NCBI GenBank assembly: GCA_963817015.1
Contig: CAWFMV010000014.1
Location: 186,001-250,000 of the forward strand
Length of the DNA: 64,000 nt
DNA from: VAZQ01 sp963817015
GTDB lineage: Bacteria > Pseudomonadota > Alphaproteobacteria > Rhizobiales > Xanthobacteraceae
Direction of reading: 5' to 3'
Shown here: positions 56,324 to 64,000 of the stretch, in pieces
Numbering within the stretch: the first letter of the stretch is position 1
Layout: each line of letters begins with the position of its first letter
Notes under the pieces: model-generated
What the model was told of the DNA's origin: nothing
The model's input: only the letters and a program-made list of their open reading frames with translations
The model's database searches: none
Position numbers and translations under genes: made by a program

Positions 56324-57371
56324 CTACCGGCATCCCTCGCGCTTGCTGTCCTTGTTCTCGAGCGCGAACGGCCCGAGCTTCTGCGACGGCCTCGCGGATG
56401 TAGGAGGTCTGCACCAGGCGCTCGAGCGGAAACTGCTGGGCGCTCATCTTGCTCTTGACGTACCAGGACTGCATGTCGAGCATGCTGTCGGTGTTGATCA
56501 TTGCCATTCGGGTTGCGCGCCGGCCAGGGATAGTCGTGCAGGAGCTGCGGCCGGTTCTCGGTGCCGCTCTTGATCAGGAGATCGATCATGGCGGCGCGAT
56601 CCTTGCCGCCGTGATAGGCGTTGCAGTAGTCGCGCACGGCGCGCAGATAGGCGGCGTAATAGTTGCGCACCACGCGATCGTTCGCCTTCGCCCAGTCGGT
56701 GTTGACCATGCTGACCGCGATCGTCATCGGGTGCGGCTTGACCAGGTCGTCAGGATCCTTGAACGCCACCGCGTGGCCCTGGTCGAGGAACTGCGAGGTG
56801 AACGGCGGGATCACGATGGCGGCGTCGATCGCCTTGTTGGCGAATCGCGATCGCCATCTGGGTGAACGGCATGACCTTGATGTCGACGTCCGCGATGGTG
56901 AGGCCGTCGGTCTCCAGCATCTTGCCGACCTCGTAGGTCGAGACCGCGCCGGAACCGTTGGTGGCGATGGTCTTGCCCTTGAGCTGGCGCGAGCCGGGTG
57001 ATCTGGCCCTTGTGGTCCGGCCGCAGCATCAGGTTGTGGCCGAGCGGGCTCGACACCCGGTCCATCACGATGGTGATCGGCAGGTTCTTCTCGATGCCGT
57101 TGAAGTAGCCGGCCGAGATGCCGCCTTCGATGATCTGCAGCTGGTTCTGCGCCAGCAGCGCCAGCACGTTGGCACTGGTGTCGAGATCCTCGACCTGCAG
57201 CTTGATGCCGACCTCGCGGAAATAGCCCTTCTCGATCGCCCACAGGTTGGCGGCATTCGAGATCGACTTCACCAGGCCGATCTTGACGGTGGTCTCCTGC
57301 GCTGCCGCCGGGCCGGTCCAGATGGCGAGCGCGAGCGCCACCGGCGCGGCGCGTGTGAGGATGGCGATCAT
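56324..57371 (-). pseudogene. NitT/TauT-type ABC substrate-binding protein, several frameshifts (copy 1)
   Basis: About 345 residues when joined. The signal peptide IAILTRAAPVALALAIWTG precedes ETTVKIGLVKSISNAANLWA, EKGYFREVGIKLQVEDLDTS and RVSSPLGHNLMLRPDHKGQI. Later segments are GKTIATNGSGAVSTYEVGKM, VIPPFTSQFLDQGHAVAFKD, NTDSMLDMQSWYVKSKMSAQ and an end LGPFALENKDSKREGCR at TAG 56324. Breaks lie near 56998, 56845, 56515 and 56390. The ATG overlaps the ubiD stop (ATGA), coupling the two genes. Twenty-five bases separate it from its paralogue. Confidence 0.84.
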
Positions 57372-58963
57372 GTGGCGCGATCATGGGCGTCTCCCGAAAG
57401 ATCATTGAGCTTTTGATCAGATACCGTCCGTCGGTGTCGCGGTCGAGCGTGACCTTTGCGCGCAGCGCTTCGAGCTCGCGTACGATCTCGCGGCCGTCGC
57501 GGCTGCCGACCGCGCCCATCAGCTCCTCGAAGAATTTCGGCCCATCGTCGAGCGCGGCCTCGATCGACGGAAAGCGCTTGCCCTCGAACCGCGGCGGCTC
57601 CGGCACCCGCATTTCCAGGCGCGAGGCGGCGCCCGGCGGCCAGGTCAGGTCGAAGCCGGCCTTGGCGCCGACCCGGCTGCCCATCAGCGACGGATCGATC
57701 GGCACGGTGCGCATGCCGTCCATCACCACCAGGTCGCGGTCGGCCTGGAAGCGGGTCGCGAACGCCCAGTCCATCTGCTCGTCGGAGAAGATGTCGATGT
57801 CGGGATCGACCACGAACACGTGCTTGACATTGGTGAGCGCACCGAAGCAGGCCGCGATGGCATTGCGCGCCTCGCCCGGCACGCGCTGGCGCAGCGTGAC
57901 GCGCAGCGTGTACATGCCGCCGCTCGAGGGCGTGGCGTAGCACCGCGACGCGGCTCGCGTACCGCGGTCTCGAGCGCGCGCCAGACCATCACCTCGGTGC
58001 GCACGCCGTTGAGCAGCGCCGTGTCGGTGCGCGAAAGCCATTTGCCGCCGATGCTCGCGGTCTGGAACAGCGCGTCGCGGCGGCGCGTGATGGCGGTCAG
58101 GTGAAACACCGGGTTGCGTTTGACCGCGCCGTAATAGCCGAGGAACTCGCCATAGGGCCCTTCCGGCTCGATGTGGCCGCGCGCGTCGATGATAGCCTTC
58201 CAGCACCCATTCGGCGTCGGCCGGCACGCGCACGTCGTTGGTCACGCATTTGACCACCGGCAGCGGCGCGCGCGCGCAGCGAGGAGATCAGCGCGAGATC
58301 GTCGATCGGCAGCCGCATCACGGCGGCGAGATGATCGATCGGGATGCGAGCCGACCACGAAGCTCACCGGCAGCGGCTTGCCGGCCGCGGCGCTTGCTTC
58401 GTAGATCGCGCGCAGATCGCTCGGCGAGTTGAGGTCGACGCCGGCCTCGGTGCGGCCGCGCAGCATCAGGCGCCGGATGCCGACATTGGTCCAGCCCGTG
58501 TCGGGGATCGACCACGAAATCGGTCGAGGCGGAGATGTAAGGCGCGCCGTCGGCGCCATGCTGCAGATGCACCGGCAGGGTGGTGAGGTCGGCGTCGCTC
58601 GCCGGTGAGCACGATCTCCTGCGCGGGTGCTTCCGCGCGCGCGACCTCGACAATGCTCGGGCTTGTTGCGCAGCCGCCGGCGCACCTCCTGCAACAGCTC
58701 GTCCGGCGCGACACTCCAAAAGCGCGTGCGATGCGGCTGCGGCTGCCGGTGACATTGCCGGCGAGCTCGTGGCGCTCCGGCCCGACAGCGTGGAAGTGCA
58801 CGGCGCGCGGATTGCCGTCGAGCGCCTGCGCGACCGCCGCAAGATCGATCGGCTCGGCGCGGCTCTCGATCTCCTCGGGCGGCAGCTCGGCCAGGAAGCG
58901 CCGCAGCCGGTAGCGCTCGAAATCGATGGCGGTCTTGCTCTCGGTCTTGTCGATGATGTTCAC
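57368..58963 (-). pseudogene. UbiD-family (prenyl-FMN dependent) decarboxylase, heavily frameshifted
   Basis: About 530 residues when joined. It starts at GTG 58963 with GGAGAAAGAAGC upstream: NIIDKTESKTAIDFERYRLR. Family segments are GPERHELAGNVTGSRSRIAR, LPVHLQHGADGAPYISASTD, TGWTNVGIRRLMLRGRTEAG, RVPADAEWVLEGY, GPYGEFLGYYGAVKRNPVFH and FVVDPDIDIFSDEQMDWAFA. These include the UbiD prFMN- and metal-site regions. I count about eight frame changes between 57415 and 58715. At the end, adding one A to ATCAAAAGCTC gives LIKKLNDLSGDAHDRAT, stopping exactly in an ATGA overlap with the next gene. UbiD enzymes (de)carboxylate aromatic or acrylic acids and need UbiX, which is not in this window. Confidence 0.86.
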
Positions 58964-59108
58964 GCTTCTTTCTCCGCGGGCGCGCGCAGTATAGCGCAAA
59001 ACGCGAGACGGCTATCGGCGCGCTCAGCGTTAAGCGCAGCTTTAGGCGAATGGTGAAGAAGCTGGCGGGAACGGCTGGCGACAAGGCTTGAGGGAGCTAG
59101 CGCGCGCT

Positions 59109-59483
59109 CTAACGGTGGCCACGCTTGCGGGCGTTGGAGCGGCCCTTCGCGACGCGGCCTTTCACGACATTGGAGCGGCCTTTCACAATCTTGATCGCCG
59201 CCTCCGTGATCTGTTTGCGCTGGGCGGGCTTGGCCTTGTCCCAGATTCCCCAGATCGCGTTCGGATCGGTCGGGTCTCGCGTCAGCAAGCCGGCCGGGTC
59301 GGTCCGCATCGCGGAAGCAAGCGCCTCGACCGTATCCTGGGTGTAGCCGCGCAGGCCCCGCTCCACCAGCGACACCAGACCGGGGGTCATGTCGATGCGC
59401 TCGGCCACGGTCTCAAGCGTCAGGCCGCGATAGTGGCGCCACTGCCGGATGCAGGTTGGCCTGAATTTCTTGAGCTTTGGCAT
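59109..59483 (-). CDS. XRE-family helix-turn-helix regulator
   Basis: DNA-binding protein of 124 residues. The HTH spans about residues 8-62: IRQWRHYRGLTLETVAERI and TPGLVSLVERGLRGYTQDTV. The C-terminus is very basic with repeated GRSN/GR motifs (KGRSNVVKGRVAKGRSNARK). I start at ATG 59483, although the frame is open 24 codons further. It lies upstream of ubiD in the same orientation, 146 bases from the GTG, and could regulate that operon. That is only an inference from position. Confidence 0.82.
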   Translation of the reverse strand: MPKLKKFRPTCIRQWRHYRGLTLETVAERIDMTPGLVSLVERGLRGYTQDTVEALASAMRTDPAGLLTRDPTDPNAIWGIWDKAKPAQRKQITEAAIKIVKGRSNVVKGRVAKGRSNARKRGHR

Positions 59484-59618
59484 GGAGAGCCTGCGGGAGA
59501 TTGCCGGGGGACGCCAGAGCCCATTAGTTAAGGCTAATCTTTCACCTCTTGTCAAACAATCCGCTGCGACCGGTTGAAAACTATGGGTTACGATACCGCG
59601 GTGCTCCGGGCGTGACCG

Positions 59619-60590
59619 TCACTCGAGCTTGATGCCCTGCTCGCGCACGATCCGCTCGTACTTGACGGCGTCGGCCTTCACCAGGGCGGCAAACTCGTTT
59701 TGCGTAAGCGCCAGCGGATCGATGAAGGTTGCCTCGAGCCGCTTGCGGGCTTCGGGCTCGGCCTGCACCTCGCGGGTATAGAGGTTGAGCTGGTCGACGA
59801 TCTCTTTGGGCGTGCCTTTGGGCGCGAACAGCGAAAACCAGGTCGACATCTCGAAGGCCGGGAAGCCTTGCTCGGCGAAGGTCGGCACGTCCGGCACGTA
59901 GGGCCGCCGCGTGGGCGTCGCGGCCGCCAGCACCCGCAGCGTGCCGTTGCGCACGAACTCGATATGCGGTCCCATCGATACGAATGTCACCTGCACCTCG
60001 CCACCGATCACGGCCGCGGTCGCTGGCGCGGTGCCGCGGAACGGCACCACCACGAGCTTGTCGAGCCCAGCGCGGCGGGCGAACTCGCCGCCGGTGAGGT
60101 CGGGCGTGGTGCCGACGCCGGCGCCGGCGTAGCTCACCTTGTCGGGATTGGCCTTGGCGTAGGCGATGAATTCGGCGAGCGTCTTCGCCGGCACCTTGCT
60201 GTTGATCGTTAGAAACAGCGGCACCGTGCCGACCGGCCCGACCGGAATGAGATCGTTGAGCGGGTCGAAGCTCATCGACTTGAACAGATACGGATTGATC
60301 GTGATGTTGCCGGTGTTGGCGAAGCCGAGCGTGTAGCCGTCGGGCGCCGCCCTGGCGACCGCCTCCATGGCGAGATTGCCGCTCGCGCCGGCGCGGTTGT
60401 CGATCACGTGCGGCTGGCCGGTCTTGGTCGTGATGTGGTGGCCGAGGATGCGAGCCATGATGTCGGTCGCGCCGCCGGCCGAGGTCGACACCATGATCTT
60501 GATCGGCTTCGAGGGATAGTTCTGTGCCGGCGCGGGCAGGGCGCTCAGCGCGACTGCTGCCGCGACGACGAGCGCAAACAAATGCTTCAT
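59619..60590 (-). CDS. Bug/TctC-family substrate-binding protein
   Basis: Intact periplasmic binding protein of 323 residues. The Sec signal KHLFALVVAAAVALSALPAP precedes QNYPSKPIKIMVSTSAGGAT. Further family stretches are HVIDNRAGASGNLAMEAVAR, VVPFRGTAPATAAVIGGEVQ and SLFAPKGTPKEIVDQLNLY. The start ATG 60590 is eight bases after GGAGA. It is alone, with no TctAB partner adjacent. It diverges from the GNAT gene across about 180 bases that show no other gene. Confidence 0.92.
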   Translation of the reverse strand: MKHLFALVVAAAVALSALPAPAQNYPSKPIKIMVSTSAGGATDIMARILGHHITTKTGQPHVIDNRAGASGNLAMEAVARAAPDGYTLGFANTGNITINPYLFKSMSFDPLNDLIPVGPVGTVPLFLTINSKVPAKTLAEFIAYAKANPDKVSYAGAGVGTTPDLTGGEFARRAGLDKLVVVPFRGTAPATAAVIGGEVQVTFVSMGPHIEFVRNGTLRVLAAATPTRRPYVPDVPTFAEQGFPAFEMSTWFSLFAPKGTPKEIVDQLNLYTREVQAEPEARKRLEATFIDPLALTQNEFAALVKADAVKYERIVREQGIKLE

Positions 60591-60767
60591 GGCATCAATC
60601 TCCAATCATTCCGAGCCTAGCCTATCGGGTTGGGGTGTGGATCGGAAACGGTGCCGCAGGCCTATCCCGGCACGATCCTCGCGCGTCACGGTAAACCGCC
60701 TGTCTGTGATGCCAATCACAGCGCCCGGCCCGACGCTGCCGTAGGGTCCGGCGCGCACGAGGGGACC

Positions 60768-61556
60768 ATGTCATTGACCGACGCTGAACGACCGAAGGAT
60801 CGCCGCCCAATTCTCCTTGAAGGACACAAGGTGGGGCTGGCGCTCATGCTCAAGGAGGATGTTCCGGCGCTCGCCCGTTGGAACCAGGACCTCGAATTCA
60901 CCGCACGCATGGGCACCCCGGCGAGGCGCACTCCCTGGAGATGCGCCAGGAGTTCTATGACAAGAATGCGCGCATGCGGCCCGACAGTGTCGAATTTGCA
61001 GTGCTCCTGCTCTCAACCGGTCAACTGATCGGCTTCGGCGGCCTGTATCGATATCTCGCGTGCGATGACCGCCACTTTGTTTGTCGGAATTGGTGAGCGC
61101 GAGCATTGGGGCAAAGGCCTCGGCACCGAGGCGACGCGTCTCATCTGCGAATACGGCTTCTTCTTTCGAAGCCTTCACAGCATCAAAGTGGAAGTCAACG
61201 GCTACAATCGACGGGCGATCCGCGTCTATGAGCGCCTCGGTTTCAAGCTGGTCGGAAGGCTTCGCGATGTCATCGTGATGAATGGCAACCGATATGATCA
61301 GGTCATCATGGACTCTGCTGCGCCACGAGCTCACATTGGAGCACGTGGCGCGCTTCCAAAATTCTCGTTAATGACCGTTCTGATGTGGGTGAGTTCGCCA
61401 CTTTCCGTTCGTCCCCGCGGAAGCGGGGACCCAGACTTAGCTAGACTTGATGAGTTCGGCTCCTGGGTCCCCGCTTTCGCGGAGACGAACGGAGACCGCA
61501 GAGCTGAGCCCTTCTATCGTGTCTGCGCCCGCGCGGCCTTCAGCTCGGCCAGATAA
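60768..61556 (+). pseudogene. GNAT-family N-acetyltransferase, two frameshifts
   Basis: RimJ/RimL-like acetyltransferase of about 200 residues. The start SLTDAERPKDRRPILLEGHK at ATG 60768 follows GAGGGGACC. Then come MRQEFYDKNARMRPDSVEFA, STGQLIGFGGLYRYLA and the acetyl-CoA loop REHWGKGLGTEATRLICEYG, with KVEVNGYNRRAIRVYERLGF after it. Frames change near 60925 (one G missing in ACCCCGGCGAG) and 61072 (one C extra in GACCGCCACTTTG). The last frame runs on through the palindromic repeat at 61404, so the C-terminal 60 or so residues are probably not part of the ancestral protein. The end overlaps the epimerase gene by 43 bases. Confidence 0.82.
61404..61493. repeat. Palindromic repeat TCCGTTCGTCCCCGCGGAAG, full inverted copy
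   Basis: Left arm 61404-61433 and right arm 61463-61493 (CTGGGTCCCCGCTTTCGCGG onward, ending GACGAACGGA) are almost perfect complements with a 30-base centre. It is read as protein by the end of the GNAT frame. Confidence 0.87.
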
Positions 61557-62464
61557 TCCGCGAAGGCCGTCGCGATGGTGAACTTCGGCTCCCATCCGAG
61601 GTCGCGCTTGGCGGCCGAGAGATCGAGCGGTGCAAGCTTGGAGTGCGGAGCTTCGCCCGGCTCGACCTCGTAGCTCAATCCTGGACAGAGCGCCTTGACG
61701 GCCGCGAGCAGCTCCTCGAATGGCGTGACCACGCCGTTGCCGATGTTGAACGCAATTTGCTTCGGCATCGCCACCGTCGCGGCGAGATCGACCGCGCGCC
61801 CGACATCCTTGGCGTAGATGTACTCGTTCGCCATGGTTTCGGACGCCGGAATGCGAGCGCGCGTGCCGTCGAGGCCGGCCACGATCAGGTTGTGCATCTT
61901 CTGGCCGCCGCTCGAGCCCGACCAGAAATGTCCGAGCCCGAACACGTTGGCGGGTCGCAGCATGATCAGCTCGAATCCGAAGGCGGCCGCGTAGGCTTCC
62001 AGGATCAGCTCCTTGGCGCCCTTGTAGTTGCCGTAGCCGCGCGCGCCGCCGCGCGGAAAATCCTCGGTGATCGGCGCATTGGCCTCGCGCCGGCGGTCAT
62101 AGACCCCGAAGGTCGAGATGTGCACGAGCCGCCGCACGCCGGAGAGGCGCACGGCTTCCGCGATATTGCGGGTGCCGCCGAGATTGATGTCGAAGGCTGC
62201 GTTGAGCGACTGCTGGACCCGGTTGCCGATCAGCCCCGCGGTGTGCACCACGGTCTCGGCGCCGTGCGCCTTGATGGTCTCGAGCAGGCCCGGCAGGTCG
62301 CGCACGTCCTTGCGCACGGCCGAATAGCCCTTCTCGCCAAGCTTCAGGCGCAGGAAATCGGCGCGCGGCTCGGGATCGACGAACACCACTTGCTCGCCGC
62401 GCGCGAGTGCGTTCTGGGCGAAGGCGGTGCCGATCAGCCCGGCGCCGGTCACGAGTGTGGTCAT
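61514..62464 (-). CDS. NAD-dependent epimerase/dehydratase family protein
   Basis: Extended short-chain dehydrogenase/reductase of 316 residues. The nucleotide-binding motif TLVTGAGLIGTAFAQ is at the N-terminus, VHTAGLIGN follows, and the catalytic YxxxK is in GYGNYKGAKE. Substrate-side stretches are LRPANVFGLG and EYIYAKDVGRAVDLA. It is intact. Relatives act on nucleotide sugars or other alcohols; the substrate is unknown. It diverges from the alpha/beta hydrolase gene at 62547. Confidence 0.9.
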   Translation of the reverse strand: MTTLVTGAGLIGTAFAQNALARGEQVVFVDPEPRADFLRLKLGEKGYSAVRKDVRDLPGLLETIKAHGAETVVHTAGLIGNRVQQSLNAAFDINLGGTRNIAEAVRLSGVRRLVHISTFGVYDRRREANAPITEDFPRGGARGYGNYKGAKELILEAYAAAFGFELIMLRPANVFGLGHFWSGSSGGQKMHNLIVAGLDGTRARIPASETMANEYIYAKDVGRAVDLAATVAMPKQIAFNIGNGVVTPFEELLAAVKALCPGLSYEVEPGEAPHSKLAPLDLSAAKRDLGWEPKFTIATAFADYLAELKAARAQTR

Positions 62465-62546
62465 GGGCCATGTACCTCTGGAATGTGAGCCTATGATCGT
62501 GAATGATGGCTGGGATTGCTAGCCCTTGGATGTCGAGGAGCGGACG

Positions 62547-63427
62547 ATGAAATCCCATGCACAAATTGCCGCGGCGCTCGTGTGCCTCGCGTCGGCGCCC
62601 GCGTTTGCGGCCGACGACGGCAAATACGCCGAGTTCGACGGCGTGAAGATCCACTATATCGACCGCGGCAAGGGCGAGCCGATCGTGCTGCTGCATGGCG
62701 GCACGTCGAGCCTGGACAGCTGGGTCCGCACCGGCGTTGTGGCCAATCTGGAGAAGGATTTTCGCGTCATCGCGTTCGACGCCCGCGGTTCCGGCCGCAG
62801 CAGCAAGCCGCATGACCCCAAGGCCTATGGCCGGCAGCAGGCGCTCGATGTTCCGCGCCTGCTCGACGCGCTCAAGCTCGATCGCGCCCATATCGTCGGC
62901 TTTTCGCTCGGCTCCAGCACCGTGGCGCAGCTCCTTACACTGCGCTCCGCAGCGCTTCCTCACGGCCACCCAGGCGGCCGGAGCCGGACGCTCGCCCGAG
63001 GCCGCGAATGATCCGCGCATCGAGGTCGAGGCCTCCGAGATCGAGAAGAGCTGCATCAGCCGCAGCCGGCTCTATCGCCAGGCGCCGCCGAACGCCAAGC
63101 CGACCGAGGAGGAATACCGCCGGCGCGAGGCGCAATGCCGGGCGGATGCTGATTTCGACCAGCTATTCGGTCGCCGCATCGTTGCGCGGCTATCACGACC
63201 AGGCGGTCACCGCCGACGAGATGCGCGCCGTCAAGGTGCCGACGCTCGGGATCGTCGGCACGCTCGATCACACGCTCAAGGAGATGCAGGAGCTCAAGCA
63301 GCTGCGGCCCGACATGAAGTTCGTGCTGCTCGAGGGCGTCTCCCACACCGGCCCAACTGGAATCCAGGGCCGCCCCGAGCTGGTGACGGCGATCCGCGAC
63401 TTCATTGCGTCGCAGCGCAGCAACTGA
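62547..63427 (+). pseudogene. Exported alpha/beta hydrolase, two frameshifts
   Basis: About 293 residues when joined. The signal peptide KSHAQIAAALVCLASAPAFA precedes EFDGVKIHYIDRGKGEPIVL, then LHGGTSSLDSW, FDARGSGRSSKP and the nucleophile elbow IVGFSLGSSTVAQLLTLR. After a break near 62950 (CTGCGCTCCGCAGC, one T extra) the frame reads PQRFLTATQAAGAGRSPEAA. A second break near 63130 leads to ISTSYSVAASLRGYHDQAVT and the C-terminal FVLLEGVSHTGPTG with the probable histidine. GGAGCGGACG precedes ATG 62547. It is followed nine bases later by a Bug-like gene. Confidence 0.83.
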
Positions 63428-63435
63428 TCGCGTCG

Positions 63436-64000
63436 ATGCCGAAGGTCGCTGGCATCGTGGTGACCGCGTGGCTGCTGGCAATCTCGCCGGCCGGCGCCGA
63501 CGAGGCTGCGTTCTTCCGCGGCAAGAGCATTCAGTTCACCAGCGCGTTCGCGGAGGGTGGGCTCTACGCGACGGTGACGCGGCTCGTGTCCGAGCATCTG
63601 CCGCGTCATCTGCCGGGCCGTCCCGGCGGCATTGCGGTGTCGATGCCAGGCGCGGCCGGGCTGCGGCAGATGAACCACCTTTACAACGTCGCGCCCAAGG
63701 ACGGCACCGTCATCGCGGTGATGTACGACAACGTCCCGATGAGCCAGGCGATGCAATCCGACGAGTTGATCCGCTTCGACGCGCGGCGGTTCGGCGTGCT
63801 TGGCTCGGTCGGCCGCGGCGAGACCGCTCTCATCAGCGTTCTCAAGCGCACCGGCGTGGCGAGCCTCGACGATGCGCGGCGTATCCCGGTCGTGTTCGGT
63901 GCGACCGGCACCACCTCCGGCCAGTACTACCTGCCCAGCATTCTCAACCGGCTGTTCGGCACGCGCATCCGGATCATCCCGGGCTACAAGACCATGGCGG
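63436..64000 (+). CDS. Bug/TctC-like binding protein, 3' end outside window
   Basis: The first 188 residues of a protein still open at the window edge. The signal peptide PKVAGIVVTAWLLAISPAGA is followed by FFRGKSIQFTSAFAEGG, YATVTRLVSEHLPRHLPGRP, SMPGAAGLRQMNHLYNVAPK and DGTVIAVMYDNVP. This is the divergent TctC-like branch, recognisable by the LYNVAPKDGT motif. The start codon is ATG 63436, nine bases after the hydrolase stop, so the two may be co-transcribed. Confidence 0.8.
   Translation, partial: MPKVAGIVVTAWLLAISPAGADEAAFFRGKSIQFTSAFAEGGLYATVTRLVSEHLPRHLPGRPGGIAVSMPGAAGLRQMNHLYNVAPKDGTVIAVMYDNVPMSQAMQSDELIRFDARRFGVLGSVGRGETALISVLKRTGVASLDDARRIPVVFGATGTTSGQYYLPSILNRLFGTRIRIIPGYKTMA

Noticed and set aside
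55984..58257. Single 757-codon minus frame across ubiD and both binding proteins, as if a giant fusion
   Set aside because: It is a patchwork of frames created by indels; family motifs jump to other frames, and the ATGA overlap marks a true gene boundary at 57368-57371.
3378..62950. Programmed ribosomal frameshifting as an explanation for the many breaks
   Set aside because: The sites share no slippery heptamer or downstream structure, occur in unrelated enzymes and come several per gene.

Overview
The window is 64 kb of GC-rich, gene-dense DNA. It looks like chromosomal sequence from a soil-type alphaproteobacterium of the Hyphomicrobiales (Bradyrhizobium/Xanthobacteraceae-like). This rests on the many Bug/TctC substrate-binding proteins, a DUF992 protein, an Omp25/Omp31-like barrel and families of rhizobial palindromic repeats. 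The placement is inferred from gene content, not from a search. I recognised no rRNA, tRNA, CRISPR array, prophage or transposase.

Layout. 0-3.2 kb: end of a Liv-type ABC operon (livM-livG-livF) running into a Bug binding protein. 3.2-11.4 kb: broken flavoprotein, small membrane protein, RND efflux pump (adaptor plus permease), GST and GT87 membrane protein. 11.6-18.7 kb: aspartate aminotransferase, DUF992 protein, CapK-like ligase, an EF-G paralogue and MsrP. 18.7-22.4 kb: a complete tctC-tctB-tctA operon interrupted by a DUF559 gene bounded by inverted repeats. 22.4-25.5 kb: DUF1330 protein, LivK-like binding protein and RecD-like helicase. 25.5-37.5 kb: an aromatic-catabolism island with LigA/LigB ring-cleavage subunits, two fumarylacetoacetate-hydrolase-fold proteins, a dihydroxyphthalate-decarboxylase-like protein, a class II aldolase, a gentisate-dioxygenase-like cupin and several alpha/beta hydrolases. 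A hipBA module with its own operators sits inside it. 37.6-45 kb: large spermidine-synthase-like membrane protein, outer-membrane barrel, binding protein and ADP-forming acyl-CoA synthetase. 45-53.3 kb: two tandem Bug proteins, a secreted unknown, a gamma-glutamyltransferase, DUF4262, a small Cys-rich protein and a membrane patatin. 53.3-59 kb: ubiD plus two NitT/TauT binding proteins, ATPase and permease. 59-64 kb: XRE regulator, Bug protein, GNAT, epimerase, alpha/beta hydrolase and the start of another Bug-like gene.

The common theme is uptake and breakdown of organic and aromatic acids. Six Bug proteins, a Liv system, a TauT-type system and another binding protein bring substrates in. Decarboxylases, ring-cleavage enzymes, hydrolases and a CoA ligase then process them.

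A strong caveat applies. Many genes are broken by single-base indels, mostly insertions. They are densest at 33.9-38.9, 41.7-44.9 and 53.7-58.9 kb and almost absent between. Each gene still reads through as a conserved protein when frames are joined, and two genes carry compensating indel pairs. I think most breaks are consensus errors rather than real gene decay. They are typed as pseudogenes here only because the given sequence does not encode them intact.
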